Shown here one piece after another: positions 35,225 through 45,700 of a stretch of DNA of 64,000 nucleotides (positions within the stretch are counted from its first letter, which is position 1; each line of letters starts with the position of its first letter). The notes beneath the pieces are model-generated. The model was given only the letters and a program-made list of their open reading frames with translations. It had not been told where the DNA came from and searched no databases. The stretch comes from Cricetomys ansorgei (lineage: Eukaryota > Chordata > Mammalia > Rodentia > Nesomyidae). The DNA lies in NCBI GenBank assembly GCA_026225945.1, contig JAMJFZ010000769.1, forward strand, positions 1,736,501-1,800,500. The letters run 5' to 3'. The translations under genes were made by a program, and so were the position numbers.

Positions 35225-35520
35225 TGAATTAATTAAACACTATTTATTAAATTGTTATGAAATATGCCTGGAACGGCTCTACATATGGAGGACACAGTAA
35301 TAAGTCACAGTGAATCTTTTGTTTTCTTGATTTGATGTTGAGGGAGCTTGAGAAACAATTAAGCAAGAATGAACCAGTCACATCGTATTAGAGATTAATA
35401 GGCACTCCACAGAGAATTAAATTAGGTGATCTTTGAACTTTGTTAAGTGTCAGTGGACTTCTCTCTAACAACATAACAATTAAGTTGAGGCTTGAGTGAC
35501 AGTGACATAAGAAAATAGAA
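35225..35520 (+). repeat. Ancient mammalian repeat relic
   Basis: Order of blocks (CACTATTTATTAAATTG, ATGCCTGGAACGGCTCTACA, GAGGACACAGTAATAAGTCA, GGGAGCTTGAGAAACAATTA, GTTGAGGCTTGAGTGACAG) follows the common mammalian repeat that opens with a TATTTATTGAGCACCTACTATGTG-like block. The family assignment is not certain. A second relic is at 53995-54125. Confidence 0.45.
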
Positions 35521-36194
35521 CCCCAGCATTAGCTAATCAAATCCTCGTCTACTAGCTCTAAACATCTTTGAGTCAGAAACCTATAGGAGAAAATAGAAGC
35601 CTACATGAATTGTCTACTACACAGAATAAAGCCTGCTCTAGTAAATATGCTTACAAGCACTATGCCACATGCATTTTCACTATGAAATTACAGTATTAGA
35701 CATGACAACCAAATATTATTAGGGGTTAATCGATGTTAGGCAAGTTCTCTTTAACTAAGCTATATTCATACATATGAGTAAATCAGTAAGATTATAATGA
35801 TGTAATTGGGTAAAGAATTCATAATTATATTTATTATATCATACTACTATTATTATTATTATCTATATTTGTAGTACAGAGGATGGGACACATGGGCTTA
35901 TAAATGATAGCCAAACTATATCCCCCAAACCAGATAAATGATTAAATATAATTTTATTTATAATTTATAATTTAAATATAATTATACTTTTTTTCTGTGT
36001 GTGGTATCCTGTGTATATGTATGGTATGTGTTTGTGTGTGAAAGAGAGAGAAAGGGGGGGGTAGATGTAGATGTTGATTTAGTGCAAAGGCTTTTTAATT
36101 TTTGTCTAATGAAATCACCAGTTCTTGCCCAGAGCTCTAGAGCCCTAGATCACTTTATCCTCTTTATCATCTCCTTAAACTGACAGGCTTTAAA
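35521..36194. other. AT-rich sequence with short simple repeats
   Basis: (ATT)n at 35846-35863 and a TG/GA/G-run compound microsatellite at 35997-36062. The 60-codon frame at 36001-36183 begins in that microsatellite and is not a gene. Confidence 0.6.
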
Positions 36195-36750
36195 CCTTCG
36201 TATAATCTAGAATGTTTAAACTGGGAACCTGGACCTAGAAGGCTTCAGCCTCAGCCTCGGTGACCTACTGCTGACTGAGTCTATCCCTAACCTTAACCCT
36301 AACCCTAACTCTGATTAGCTCCTTAACTCTGACTCTTCTGGTTCAGGCTCAAACTGTTCTCTAAGCTGTCTCAGTCAGCCTCTCTGCCTTATCCTTAGGC
36401 AGACCACTTCATTGTCTGTTTTGTCTTGTCCCCTGTCTGTCTACTCAGACTGCTCAAGTCATACTGAGTCAGGCTTGTCCTTACTCTGATCCACTCTGCT
36501 AACTCTTCCTCTGATTAGTCACTTTGCCTGTCCTTCAATCTGTCTCTGACACTGAATTCTGAGCTCTGATTCCAGTCTTCTTCCACAGTCTCTGTTTTAG
36601 AGATTAAAGGTGGACCCACCATTGCCTTCTGAATACTAGGATTAAAGGTGTTTACCAACATATATAACATTCCTTATACATTCCATTTGGACCACATAGG
36701 CTTCTAAATTATATCCCTCAAATAGATCCCTGGAATATAGACCCTTCCTA
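36195..36750 (-). repeat. Repeat family FX, copy B
   Basis: On the - strand it aligns with copy A (8435-9060). 'TTTAGAAGCCTATGTGGTCC' matches 'TTTAGAGGCTTGTGTGATCC'. The B1-like block follows (ACACCTTTAATCCTAGTATT), then a CAG/GACAG-rich centre. 'GACTCAGTCAGCAGTAGGTC', 'GAGGCTGAAGCCTTCTAGG' and a further ACATTCTAGATT complete the match. The centre is expanded in CTCTGA/CTGACT-like units compared with copy A, and it carries a telomere-like run. Confidence 0.72.
36285..36310 (-). repeat. Short interstitial telomere-like run
   Basis: On the + strand CCCTAA CCTTAA CCCTAA CCCTAA CT: three exact CCCTAA units and one variant. It lies inside FX copy B between blocks that are near-adjacent in copy A, so it looks like an insertion or local expansion. 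Chance expansion from the CTGACT-rich surroundings is possible. Confidence 0.85.
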
Positions 36751-36775
36751 GCTTTCACACAGGTCTATTCCTGTA

Positions 36776-36819
36776 CAGAGAGAGAGGGAGAGAGAGGGGG
36801 GAGGGAGGGGGAGAGAGGA
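36776..36819 (+). repeat. (GA)n/(GGGA)n polypurine run
   Basis: Pure purines on the + strand over about 44 bp, next to the SINE at 36825. Confidence 0.95.
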
Positions 36820-36824
36820 TGCAG

Positions 36825-37075
36825 AAAAAGATGCATTTATGTTTAGGTGTGAGTGAGTACTCATGTATACACATGCTGATGCCAGAGGAAGCTTACCTGT
36901 TACCTGTTTTACAGGGCTGGCCAGCCAATAGATTTTTGAGATCTGCCTGCCTCCACCATCTAATGCAGTAAGGGGCACAAGCAGCCATTCCCAATATTTT
37001 ACATGGGTACTGGGGGTTCAAATGCAGCTCCTGATGCTTGCACATTAAGCACTTTAACTCATTACATAATTTCCT
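36825..37075 (-). repeat. Composite rodent SINE (B4-like/B3 with B1-like centre), antisense
   Basis: 'GCCAGAGGAAGCTTACCTGT', 'GGGCTGGCCAGCCAATAGAT', 'GAGATCTGCCTGCCTCCACC', 'TTTTACATGGGTACTGGGGG' and 'GCTCCTGATGCTTGCACATT', ending in AAGCACTTTAACTC, follow the antisense rodent SINE with a B1-like middle and a tRNA-like head. Frames at 36748-36978 and 36893-37132 (-) lie within it. Confidence 0.65.
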
Positions 37076-37764
37076 CACTCTCAACTCTATATTTTGTATA
37101 CAATATTTTTTGATAAAAAATAATGAATACATTATTTATTCATCTTGTTAAATACAATAAATAGCAAATTTATGATCTCATAGAAATAAAAAAAATCATA
37201 CATGAACAGAAATCTAGTATTTTAAATTGTTAAGTCTGATATTTTCTAAAACCATATTTCTCTATTAACATATTAAACTTACCAAAGCAGACATTACATT
37301 ATATATGTTGCACTGTACAAAATGACATTTTGATATAAACATACACTGAGTGCTTACCACTACCAGGCTAATTAAGGTATCATTTTAAAGAGAGTTTTCA
37401 TTTATGTTTGAGCTTTAAAACCAATTCTCTAATGATATTCAAATGTACATTATCATTAACTACAATCACCTTATGTAATCACCAGGATTTATTCATTAGA
37501 TTGCACCATTTCTGTGTGGACATGTATCATAAGATCTATGTTCTGATGTATGGAGTTGGGATATGTGACTCAATACTCTTTCATTCTGTTGAATTGTGCA
37601 GTGAAGCCTGGCTTAGGAAGAACTGGACTACTGTACACCCTTGTGAAAAAGAGGAAAGCACTTTAAAAACTTAGAAGGATAGTAGAAAAACAAGTCTACA
37701 AAAAAGAGACAAGAGCAAGCATTAAAGTGGTACAAAAGAAAACAAACAAAAGGAATTTAGATAA
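37076..37764. other. AT-rich sequence, nothing recognised
   Basis: An 88-codon + frame at 37408-37674 is open but shows no domain, repeat signature or gene context. I treat it as chance. Confidence 0.5.
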
Positions 37765-38165
37765 TGTCTTATGGTTTCTATTGCTGTGATAAAGCACCAT
37801 GACCAAAGCAACTTGGAGAGGAATGTTTATGTCAGGTTACACTTCCACACCACAGTCCATCACTGAGGGAAATCAGGACAAGAACTTAAGCAGAAACCTG
37901 GTGACAGGAACTGAAGCAGAAGCATGGAGAAATGCCGCTTATTGATTTGTTCCTCATGGCTTTATTGTGGGACCCAGGGCAACCAGCCCAGGGATGGCAC
38001 CACCCAGAGTGAGGTGGAACTTCCTATATCAATCATCAGTGAAGGAAATGCAACATAGGCTTGTCCACAGGCCAATCTGTTACGGTCATTTTTTCAATTA
38101 AGTTTCCCTATTTCAAAAGGGCTCTAGCTTGTGTCAAGTTGACACAAAATTAGCCAGATAATGAT
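37765..38165 (+). repeat. Rodent interspersed repeat (MaLR-related?), about 400 bp
   Basis: Opens TTTCTATTGCTGTGATAAAG and CACCATGACCAAAGC. It continues through 'ACTTCCACACCACAGTCCAT', 'CAACCAGCCCAGGGATGGCA' and 'CCACAGGCCAATCTGTTACG', and closes with 'TAGCTTGTGTCAAGTTGACA' plus CAAAATTAGCCAG. This is a very common rodent repeat with both characteristic ends present. I recognise it by sequence, but the subfamily name is uncertain. Confidence 0.82.
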
Positions 38166-39627
38166 ATCAGGCTTGAAGTTCATATCCTGTACAAGAAAAC
38201 TAATGGAAGAGAAATAGAAATGGAAATCCAGTCCATGCCACACTTAACTACATCTACCCTTTAGAGACCCCCCCCGAAATGTACATAAGATCATCATTTG
38301 TAATTCTTAATTACTTTATCATCATGGACTAAATGGACCACATTTATCTTCCCTCAAACATCATATAAGGTTGATTTTTACTGTTCTGTAACTAACTCAA
38401 AACATATTGCCATATTTTGCCACAAAGAAAGCATAATAGCAAGTTGTAAATGGTTGCAACTATGTATTACCCAACTATGTATTTTGCCCCTGAATCTAGA
38501 ACTATCACAGTTACAAATAGCTTCAGACACAGTAACCAGTGTGATGTTAAGATTCCATATTAATCAATAACATGCAATTTGTCTTCCTTTTCTTCACAGA
38601 GCAAACCCTCACGAAGGCATGATGCAGCATATAAGAGACCTATTTGATTGATTCAATCTAGCAAGAGTAGAAAGTCCACAGGCCAATACAAACATGTCAA
38701 AGGAATTTTAGAGATTAGGAAGTGTTGGGAGAGGCAGTTTTATGATATGAATAGATGCTGAAACTCTATGTATGAGTATATAAAATATAACCTATATATG
38801 CAATTACTAGAGAATAAGCACAGATAATGTGTGAACTAAACAGTAGAAAAAGTGCTGGCAAATTAATAAATATGAACATGTAATGGCTTCATTAATTAGC
38901 ATCTGTTTGATTATTGTGAATTTTCTAAATACTCACTACTTAAAGTGAGATCTGTAGGGCAGCTTTGTCATCACTGAGCAGCTTGTTTGAAGACTAATAT
39001 CTCAGTGTCATCCTTGATTTGTCAAGATAGGAAGTGAAAAGGCTCATGCCTATGATAAGGTTTGAGGAACATGTCTTTGGAATTCCTGAACTGTTAGTCA
39101 CAACAAACATCCCATCTTCTAAAATTTCATGGGGAATTTCTTTTTCATGAGATGTGCACACTGTATCTAATTAGAACTTTTGCACCTGGTTCTTTGAAGA
39201 AGTAAAAGCTCTAGTCTCCATATCTGATCACTCCTGGCCACATGTTCATAATTACATCAGAGAAAAGCTGAGTCTAATCCCATATATACTCCCATTGTTT
39301 GAGAAAGTGTAAAAGCAGATACAATAAATTCGAAACCACATATTTGTATAGCATACAAAAATTCTCAAAATGTTATTTTCACATTAAATTTTTCATCGCA
39401 ATAGAAAGATGTTATTGCTTAACCTAATTTTTGCAATTTCTTAGAAGAAGAAACAAAATCAAAGAGACACAGTGTGATGCAAGAAGGCACAAGTGGCAGT
39501 CATATAGCCATAGAAGATGAATTTGCTGATGATATTAATGTTCCTTGTATTACATTGGGAAGGATCAAATTTTACTAAAACGTAAATGTTTTTAGCAGAG
39601 TGGCACATTGATCAAGTAATTCAGTAG
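38166..39627. other. AT-rich sequence, nothing recognised
   Basis: A run of seven C lies at 38269-38275. No repeat family or gene identified. Confidence 0.5.
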
Positions 39628-39806
39628 CAGTGGTTTCTAACACTGGGATATTCAGAGGAAAACAAACACACACTACCCATTCATTTAATAGGCCCATCCT
39701 TCAGAGACTGGGATACATTTGGTTCAAATAGATCCTGGGTATTCACGTGCTCTACAAATTACCCACACAATTCTCACATGAACACAAGAGACTGAGAACC
39801 AGCACT
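39628..39806. repeat. MER5-type hAT relic with both terminal inverted repeats
   Basis: Starts CAGTGGTTTCTAACACTGG and ends GAGACTGAGAACCAGCACTC, close to the MER5 termini (CAGTGGTTCTCAA ... TTGAGAACCACTG). The length of about 179 bp is near that of MER5A. The right interior (ACAAATTACCCACACAATTC, CACATGAACAC) also follows MER5. Confidence 0.6.
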
Positions 39807-39859
39807 CTATTGTAATGCATTGATATTGCTGACCTCAGTTCCTAGGGAGCAAGAGAAGA

Positions 39860-40045
39860 AGGGCATCAAAATCACCTAGAGGAAATTAAAAAAACACAGA
39901 TTGCTGGGCTACCCTACCACAGGTTCTCCTATAAATAATGAAGTTTTGCAAAGTCCCAAGAGATTCTGTTGCTGACTTAATGCAGGGCTTCTCAAACTTA
40001 AATGTGCCTGAAGAACCACTGGGGATCTCGTTAACATAAAAAATC
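39860..40045. repeat. MER5-type hAT relics, second cluster
   Basis: 'CATCAAAATCACCTAGAGGA', 'ACACAGATTGCTGGGCTACC' and, farther on, 'GCAGGGCTTCTCAAACTTAA' with ATGTGCCTGAAGAACCACTG are MER5A/B landmarks. The order suggests two abutting fragments. Confidence 0.65.
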
Positions 40046-40534
40046 ATTCTGTAAATTTGTAACTATTGCCTATGGTGCTGATCCCTGCATTTAATTGGAG
40101 TAGCCAGACCCTTGATTGCCTAATGTCAGGTAACCATTTGGTGACTTTTAAGAAGTGGGATGATGTCAAGGAGACGATCATCCTAATTCAGGACAAACAC
40201 TGTGAACCAGGAACAGAGGGTATAAGTGGCAAGGATTCCATTTTTAAATGCTATTTAGTAGAAAATAGATTCATTTAGGGTACATGTAAAACTGAAGTGT
40301 AGTGGATGGAATAGATAAAGGGATCATAGGAAGGAAAGTGTTCTATGATGTAGAATTCCATGAGTAGGAATTAGGCTAAAGAAACAAGGATTTAGATTTT
40401 ACATAGACAAAGAACTTAGGCACTTACTTATGCAATTTAAGAATAAGGGTAGTATTACACAATTTGCAGAGACGTTTTAGTTCCTAGTACTCCACCTGAC
40501 ATATACACAATATCCAAACATTACAAGATATATT
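40046..40534. other. Unique sequence, nothing recognised
   Basis: A 70-codon + frame at 40066-40278 has no supporting feature. Confidence 0.45.
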
Positions 40535-40700
40535 TTAATGTGCAATAGGTGTTTTGCCTGCAGATATTCCAATGTATCATGTGTGTGTGCCTGTTGAGGC
40601 CACCAGTAGAGGACATTTATCATGTGGCTGCTGGAAATTGAACTCAGGACCTTTGGAAGAGCAATAAGTGCTCTAAACTTCTGAGCTACCTCTCCAGCCC
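40535..40700 (-). repeat. B3/B2-type SINE, antisense
   Basis: 'GGTGTTTTGCCTGCAGATAT', 'GCTGCTGGAAATTGAACTCA', 'GGACCTTTGGAAGAGCAATA' and 'CTGAGCTACCTCTCCAGCCC' are the antisense body and head. A small deletion lies in the centre. Confidence 0.88.
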
Positions 40701-40987
40701 TTAGATAGTACTCTTTACTCACTTAATGTTAATTATTCTTCATTATTTAGCAAACAGGGTCTTATATATCTTGTCAGTTGCATCATCACCTTTCTATTCA
40801 TTTGGGGATAATGAAACAAAAAGTATAGACAACGGAATATTTTTCTTTAATTTCATGATGCATATCACAAATTTTATTATATTAAGGTAAAATACTTCTA
40901 AAGTCCATTTTCAAAATTTACTTAAAGTATATTTAAAGTTGAGTTAAAAATAGACTTCAGAAAACATCTTTTGATCACTTTTTGTAT

Positions 40988-41194
40988 AAAGTACTATTCT
41001 CAGCCAGGTGGTGGAGGCACATGCCTTTAATCCCAGCACTCTAGAGGCAGAGGCAGGTGGGATCTTGAAAATTCAAGGCGAGCCTAGTTTACAGAGTAAG
41101 TTCCAGACAGTCAGAGCTGTAACAGAGAAATCCTGTCTCAAAGAAAACCAAAACCAAACAAAAACAAATCAAAAACAAACAAAGTACTATTCTC
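40988..41194 (+). repeat. B1 SINE with A-rich tail and perfect 14 bp target-site duplication
   Basis: B1 from 41003 (GCCAGGTGGTGGAGGCACAT, 'CCTTTAATCCCAGCACTCTA', GAGAAATCCTGTCTCAAAG) with an A/C-rich tail to about 41180. AAAGTACTATTCTC occurs at 40988-41001 and again at 41181-41194, a clean duplication typical of L1-mediated insertion. The copy has GCTGTAACAGAGAAA, a form with extra TAA before CAGAGAAA that I associate with cricetid B1. The 74-codon frame at 41008-41232 is incidental. Confidence 0.95.
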
Positions 41195-41394
41195 TAGCAA
41201 TAAAAAAGTTCCAACATGATTTCCTATATTAAAATAATTTCAAAATAATAAATACCTTTCAGACAATAGAATGACAAAAAAAAGGTTCATTCTTTGTGAA
41301 CTAATCCTCCTAATCCTTCTGTGCTCTGCATGTGTCTATTTTTGCAGAAAATCATTTAGTTTCAGATACGAGATTATCTTACCTAATGTTTCGT

Positions 41395-41562
41395 CGTCTA
41401 TTTTTCTTTTTCTTTCTTATTTTTTGTTTTCTTTTTACAACAAGAGTTCCAGGCTGTCCTGAAACTTGCTTTATAGACCAGGCTGGCTTCAAACTCACAG
41501 AGATCCACCTGACTCTGCCTCCTGAGTGCTGGGATTAAAGGCATGCACTACCACCGCAGGAC
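41395..41562 (-). repeat. B1 SINE, antisense, with poly(T) tail
   Basis: A T-rich run at 41396-41436 (antisense tail) leads into AGTTCCAGGCTGTCCTG, 'GACCAGGCTGGCTTCAAACT', 'CTCTGCCTCCTGAGTGCTGG' and GATTAAAGGCATGCAC. It lies about 215 bp from the sense B1 at 41003 and in opposite orientation. Confidence 0.92.
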
Positions 41563-42169
41563 TCTATTCCCTATTATTCATTCCATTCCTCAGCACTTCA
41601 ATCAGATTTTTTTTTTAAAATTTTGCATTTGTATTTTTTTGTCTTCCTCATTAAAAGGGAACTGCTGTGAGAACATTGTCCTTTTCTGGGATATGTTGGG
41701 TTGTGTTTATTCATCAGGATGCTCACATTCTCTTTTTCTTCTGCTCATGGTTCACTTGTTTATTTTCTTTAAGGCCATATTTAGATGTGAATATATTTCT
41801 GGAACACCACATCTAAAATAACAATACCCATTTCTCCTCCCTGATACCTTTCACCCTATTTATGCTTCTTCATTATACTTTACTGCATGTATCATGATCT
41901 ATTTATGTTAGTAGGCATGGTGTGCCTACACTTCTCTAGGGAAAAGATCTATTTGGAGAAGTATATGTTATTTTCAATTCAGACCCTTAAAACAGTACAG
42001 TGCCCTTTAGAAAGTAGTTGCTTAGTATGTATTTTAAAGTAGATTAATATAATATTCTCAACTAGAGAAGATATTAGATGGTTATATTCTGACATAAGAG
42101 TAAATGTAATTTATTTTTACAAATTTATCTATAGTTGAAATATCATTTAAAATTTTTTTCATAGAATAT
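41563..42169. other. Unique AT-rich sequence
   Basis: A 92-codon + frame at 41543-41821 starts inside the B1 end and runs through low-complexity TTT-rich sequence; not called a gene. Confidence 0.45.
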
Positions 42170-43080
42170 ATTTTGCTCATATTCTTTATTTCTCTCCCCC
42201 AACTCCTCCAAGATCCTTCCAATTCCTCCATACCCACCCAGCTTTGTGTTCTTTCCTCTCTTAAAAAATACTCAAATAAAACAAAAAAGAATAAAAAATA
42301 GCATAGTCTGATTTGTGTTGGTCAACTACTCTTAAGTATTAGGCCCAAACTAGAGTGTGTTTGATATACTCAGTGTTGTCACTCCATAGAAGAAATTTGA
42401 TTTTCCTTTTCCCAGCAGCTATCAATTGTGCAATGCTTCTTGGTTAAGGGTGAGGCATTGTGCCCAATTCCCCTTCTCCATGTTGGGATTTTTGTCTGAC
42501 TTGAATTTATACAGGTCTTATGTATGCTGTCATTGTCTCTGTAATTTCATATGTACATCAGTCATACTGTGTCTGGAAAACACTATTTTCTTGATGTTGT
42601 CCATCATCTCTGGCTCTTATAATCTTTTTCTCTCCTCTGCCCCTGAACCTCAAGGGGCAGTTTGTTATAAAGGCTGTGTTCCAAAGTTTCACTGTCTGCA
42701 CATGTTCATTTTTGGTCTCTATGGTAAGTACCATGTACTACAAGAAACTTCTCTGATGAGGGTTTAGGGATGTACTGATCTATGATATAGTAATATGTCA
42801 CTAAGAGTCATTAGTGATATGTTCCATTAAGCAGAATAGTAATAGTAGGTTTTCTCCTAGGTTCCATGACCCAGCTATTCTGAGATTCTAGGTCTCAATA
42901 ACAGTGCTGAGACAGGATCCTTCTCATGGAGCAGGCCTTACATCCTATAGAAAAGTGGTTAGTCCTATAATATTTTTGCCACTATTTCACCAGTGAGCAT
43001 AACTTGCTGGCAGGTCACTATTGTAGCTTGGAAGGTTTTAAGCTGAGTACGATTAATGATTACTTTTCTCCTTCAAACAT
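42170..43080 (-). mobile_element. L1 (Lx-type) 3' UTR, antisense, from the 3' end
   Basis: 'CTCCCCCAACTCCTCCAAGA', 'TCCATACCCACCCAGCTTTG', 'CCCAGCAGCTATCAATTGTG', 'ATCTCTGGCTCTTATAATCT', 'AAGAAACTTCTCTGATGAGG', 'TAAGCAGAATAGTAATAGTA' and 'CTCATGGAGCAGGCCTTACA' are in order the antisense of the rodent L1 3' UTR, with the 3' terminus at the left. The 113-codon + frame at 42426-42767 is inside this UTR and is not a gene. Confidence 0.88.
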
Positions 43081-43799
43081 CTTTTTTTAGTACAATGACT
43101 AGTGAAGTTAATTTGCATTCTCTAATTTCATTTGGTACTGAACATAGTACTACAACTCCAAAAAAAACACATCTTCCTACAACATCTAGGAATATATAAA
43201 TATAAGTAAAATGTGATAGCATAAGTAGTAAGTCACTGGAATATTTTTCATACTGGCTACCATAATACTGTAATTTCTGGAATAGATAGTGCTATCAATC
43301 CATGTGGAAGAACATAAATGCTTCTTTAAGTTCACTGAAGGTTTTGCATTATAATACAATTTTATTACTCTCCCTGAAGTTCCAGAGACTTCTACCATTT
43401 TGGAAAGAGATTTTTTACTCTAAGCATATTTGATTTCAAATGTCAGTTCAGGATAAGGGGATTTTAATTACACCAACTGAAATATTTCTGACAGTTGCAC
43501 TATGCTGAAGAATATAGTTTTATTCTACCGGTACATCCCAGATTGTTTCATTTTATTCTCTGGCATGTCGGAAGGAAATAAAATAAAGTTTGTTTAGTAA
43601 ATATCAATAAGGAAAACTGAGTATTAAAGTTTGGCATTGGGTAAAAAATTGACTTCTAGAGAGGAGGTTTCCTATGTGAACACGAATGTGTAATATTTGT
43701 TCAATACATGGAGTTTTTGAATAGCCAATAAGATAATTATAGTTTTATCAGATTTACTGCTTAAAATGAATATTGCTTATATATTATAAAGGATACATA
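43081..43799. other. AT-rich sequence, nothing recognised
   Basis: No repeat family or gene identified. Confidence 0.5.
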
Positions 43800-43918
43800 T
43801 GTATCTCTCTCTCTCTCTTCATTGAGACAGGGTATTTCTGTTATAATTCTGGCTGTCCTAAAACTCACTCTGTAGAACAAGCTGGCCTCGAACTCACAAA
43901 GATCTATCTACGTCTGCT
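43800..43918 (-). repeat. B1 SINE, antisense, truncated
   Basis: A (CT)n run, then GAGACAGGGTATTTCTG, 'TTCTGGCTGTCCTAAAACTC', 'AAGCTGGCCTCGAACTCACA' and AAGATCTATC. The B1 5' part (AATCCCAGCACTC block) is missing. TTATAATTC at the diagnostic site again implies an extra TAA relative to mouse B1. Confidence 0.88.
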
Positions 43919-45539
43919 TTAATGTATGTGTTTCTAATTATTGAATTTTTGTGATGGGTATGTGGTTCTGATACAAAGTTTTATTTTCCTTTGTATACAC
44001 AAGTAAAACATGTATCATGAACAAAACATGGAATAGGGTAAACATCTGAAAGTAGTGAACTATGTTATAGCCCTATAATAGGATTCCTGCAGTTTTTTAA
44101 CATTAATACCATACATCATGCATTACTTATATAGTAAGGAAACATTTAAAATATAAAATGAATATTAGATAAGTTCTTGGTTAGTTTTTCTAAAAATTTT
44201 CAGTGTATAAACATGTCATATATGATCACTTCTTCCTTTCCTTGGTTGTTCTTACATCTTAAGAGTCCAGGTTTCTTGAATTAGTTTATCTGTTATGATA
44301 GAGGGCATAATGAAATAATTCACACTGATTTTGTGACTTAGCTACCTATTGTTAATAGAGTATAAGCAGGCTTCTTATAGCATTGTTGTGATTTCAGTTT
44401 GAAAATGTATTGCATATAAAATTCACTGAACTACCAAAAGCACCATGTTTTAAGGATAAACATTTGCTTTCACAAATAAAGTATAACTAAGAAAAGCAAT
44501 GTAACAAGTTAAAAAAATATTAAGAATGGCATTTATTTTTCAATCCTCAATATCATATGATGGAAGTATATGTGATAAAAATTATTATACTAATGTAAAA
44601 ATATTACATACTAATTTCAGAAATCAGCCTAGAAGACATATTTTTGTTAGTGGAAATAAGGAAGCACACAGAAAAATGCCAATATAGAAACCATGAAATT
44701 GCAACGAACACTTTAAATTTTTTTTACTAATTTTATACTTAAAATATGGATTACTTTTATTCAGTCTGCCTTCCCCCAAATAAGTAATTCTGAGAACATT
44801 GGCATTTGCAGCACATAATCTTAGGATTAAAATTATATCTCTCAAAGTCAAAGGTGCCAGTATAATGGTTGCATTAAATAATAACAATGAGTAGAGATTT
44901 TGCTTCCAAAATAATTTATTTCTTAATGAAAATATGTATAAGAAATATCAGAAAAGGATTAGACATTTCTTTTGTTCTTAACTGATACTGCAGATATGGA
45001 TTCTACTGGTACCATTATTGTACAGGTAGCCTATAGAAAGACAAATTTGTATAATTATATTAATGACTCAATTATCCATTAAAAGTCTCCCCAGTTTTAT
45101 TACTTGTCCCCAAATAAATATCATGACCATTGGTGCTAAATGAAGCTTCAAGAAAAAAAAATTACTACATTCATGAACCTACTGGTTTTATGAAGTTGTC
45201 CATGAGCACTTGTTAGAAAATTGTGAAGGGCAAAGAAATAATAATTGAGTGTGGCTGACACAGAAGTCAGTCTAGAGTTGAGATTTGTCAAATAGAAACC
45301 ATAGTAAAATAAAACTATTTTGTAGACGTTTTTAATGAAGAAAATTGTGAATAGATAATAATGATACCACAACTTCTTGAAACTATACACAAGGTAAATC
45401 ATTTGGCAAAACTGGAAGTATTCACAGACAAAGAATATAGATCATTAAACATTATTTAAATATTAAAATTATTTAATTATTTAAATATTAAAAGAAGGGA
45501 AACTATTCTATATTAGTTATTTTAACTTAAAAATACATT
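43919..45539. other. AT-rich sequence, nothing recognised
   Basis: Frames at 44624-44887 and 45148-45402 (-) are AT-rich and unsupported. Confidence 0.5.
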
Positions 45540-45700
45540 GTTGGAATTCCTTTATAACAATACACAGAGATTTGCCTCATTCTTTTCAATGTTGAGGCAT
45601 ATTTTGTTAAATAATTGATTACTTAGTCTTTAACTATCCATTAAGACTCATTGACCATTTTCTTATTGAGAACAAATGCCAAAGAATGTAATATTGGGCA
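45540..45700 (-). repeat. Possible ancient L1 3' segment, antisense
   Basis: 'TTTGCCTCATTCTTTTCAAT', then a segment like 'AATAATTGATTACTTAGTC', resembles antisense L1M 3' sequence (GCCTCATTCTTTTTAATGGC...TAATTTATTTAACCAGTC). The match is weak. Confidence 0.35.

Noticed and set aside
36285..36310. True telomere end or ancestral fusion site
   Set aside because: Only about four units, on one strand, inside a dispersed repeat; far too short for a fusion relic by itself.
37408..37674. 88-codon + frame as a small gene
   Set aside because: No motif, no flanking gene signals, and amino-acid composition in line with random translation of AT-rich DNA.
42426..42767. 113-codon + frame with cysteine-rich, membrane-like sequence
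   Set aside because: It lies wholly within an antisense L1 3' UTR.
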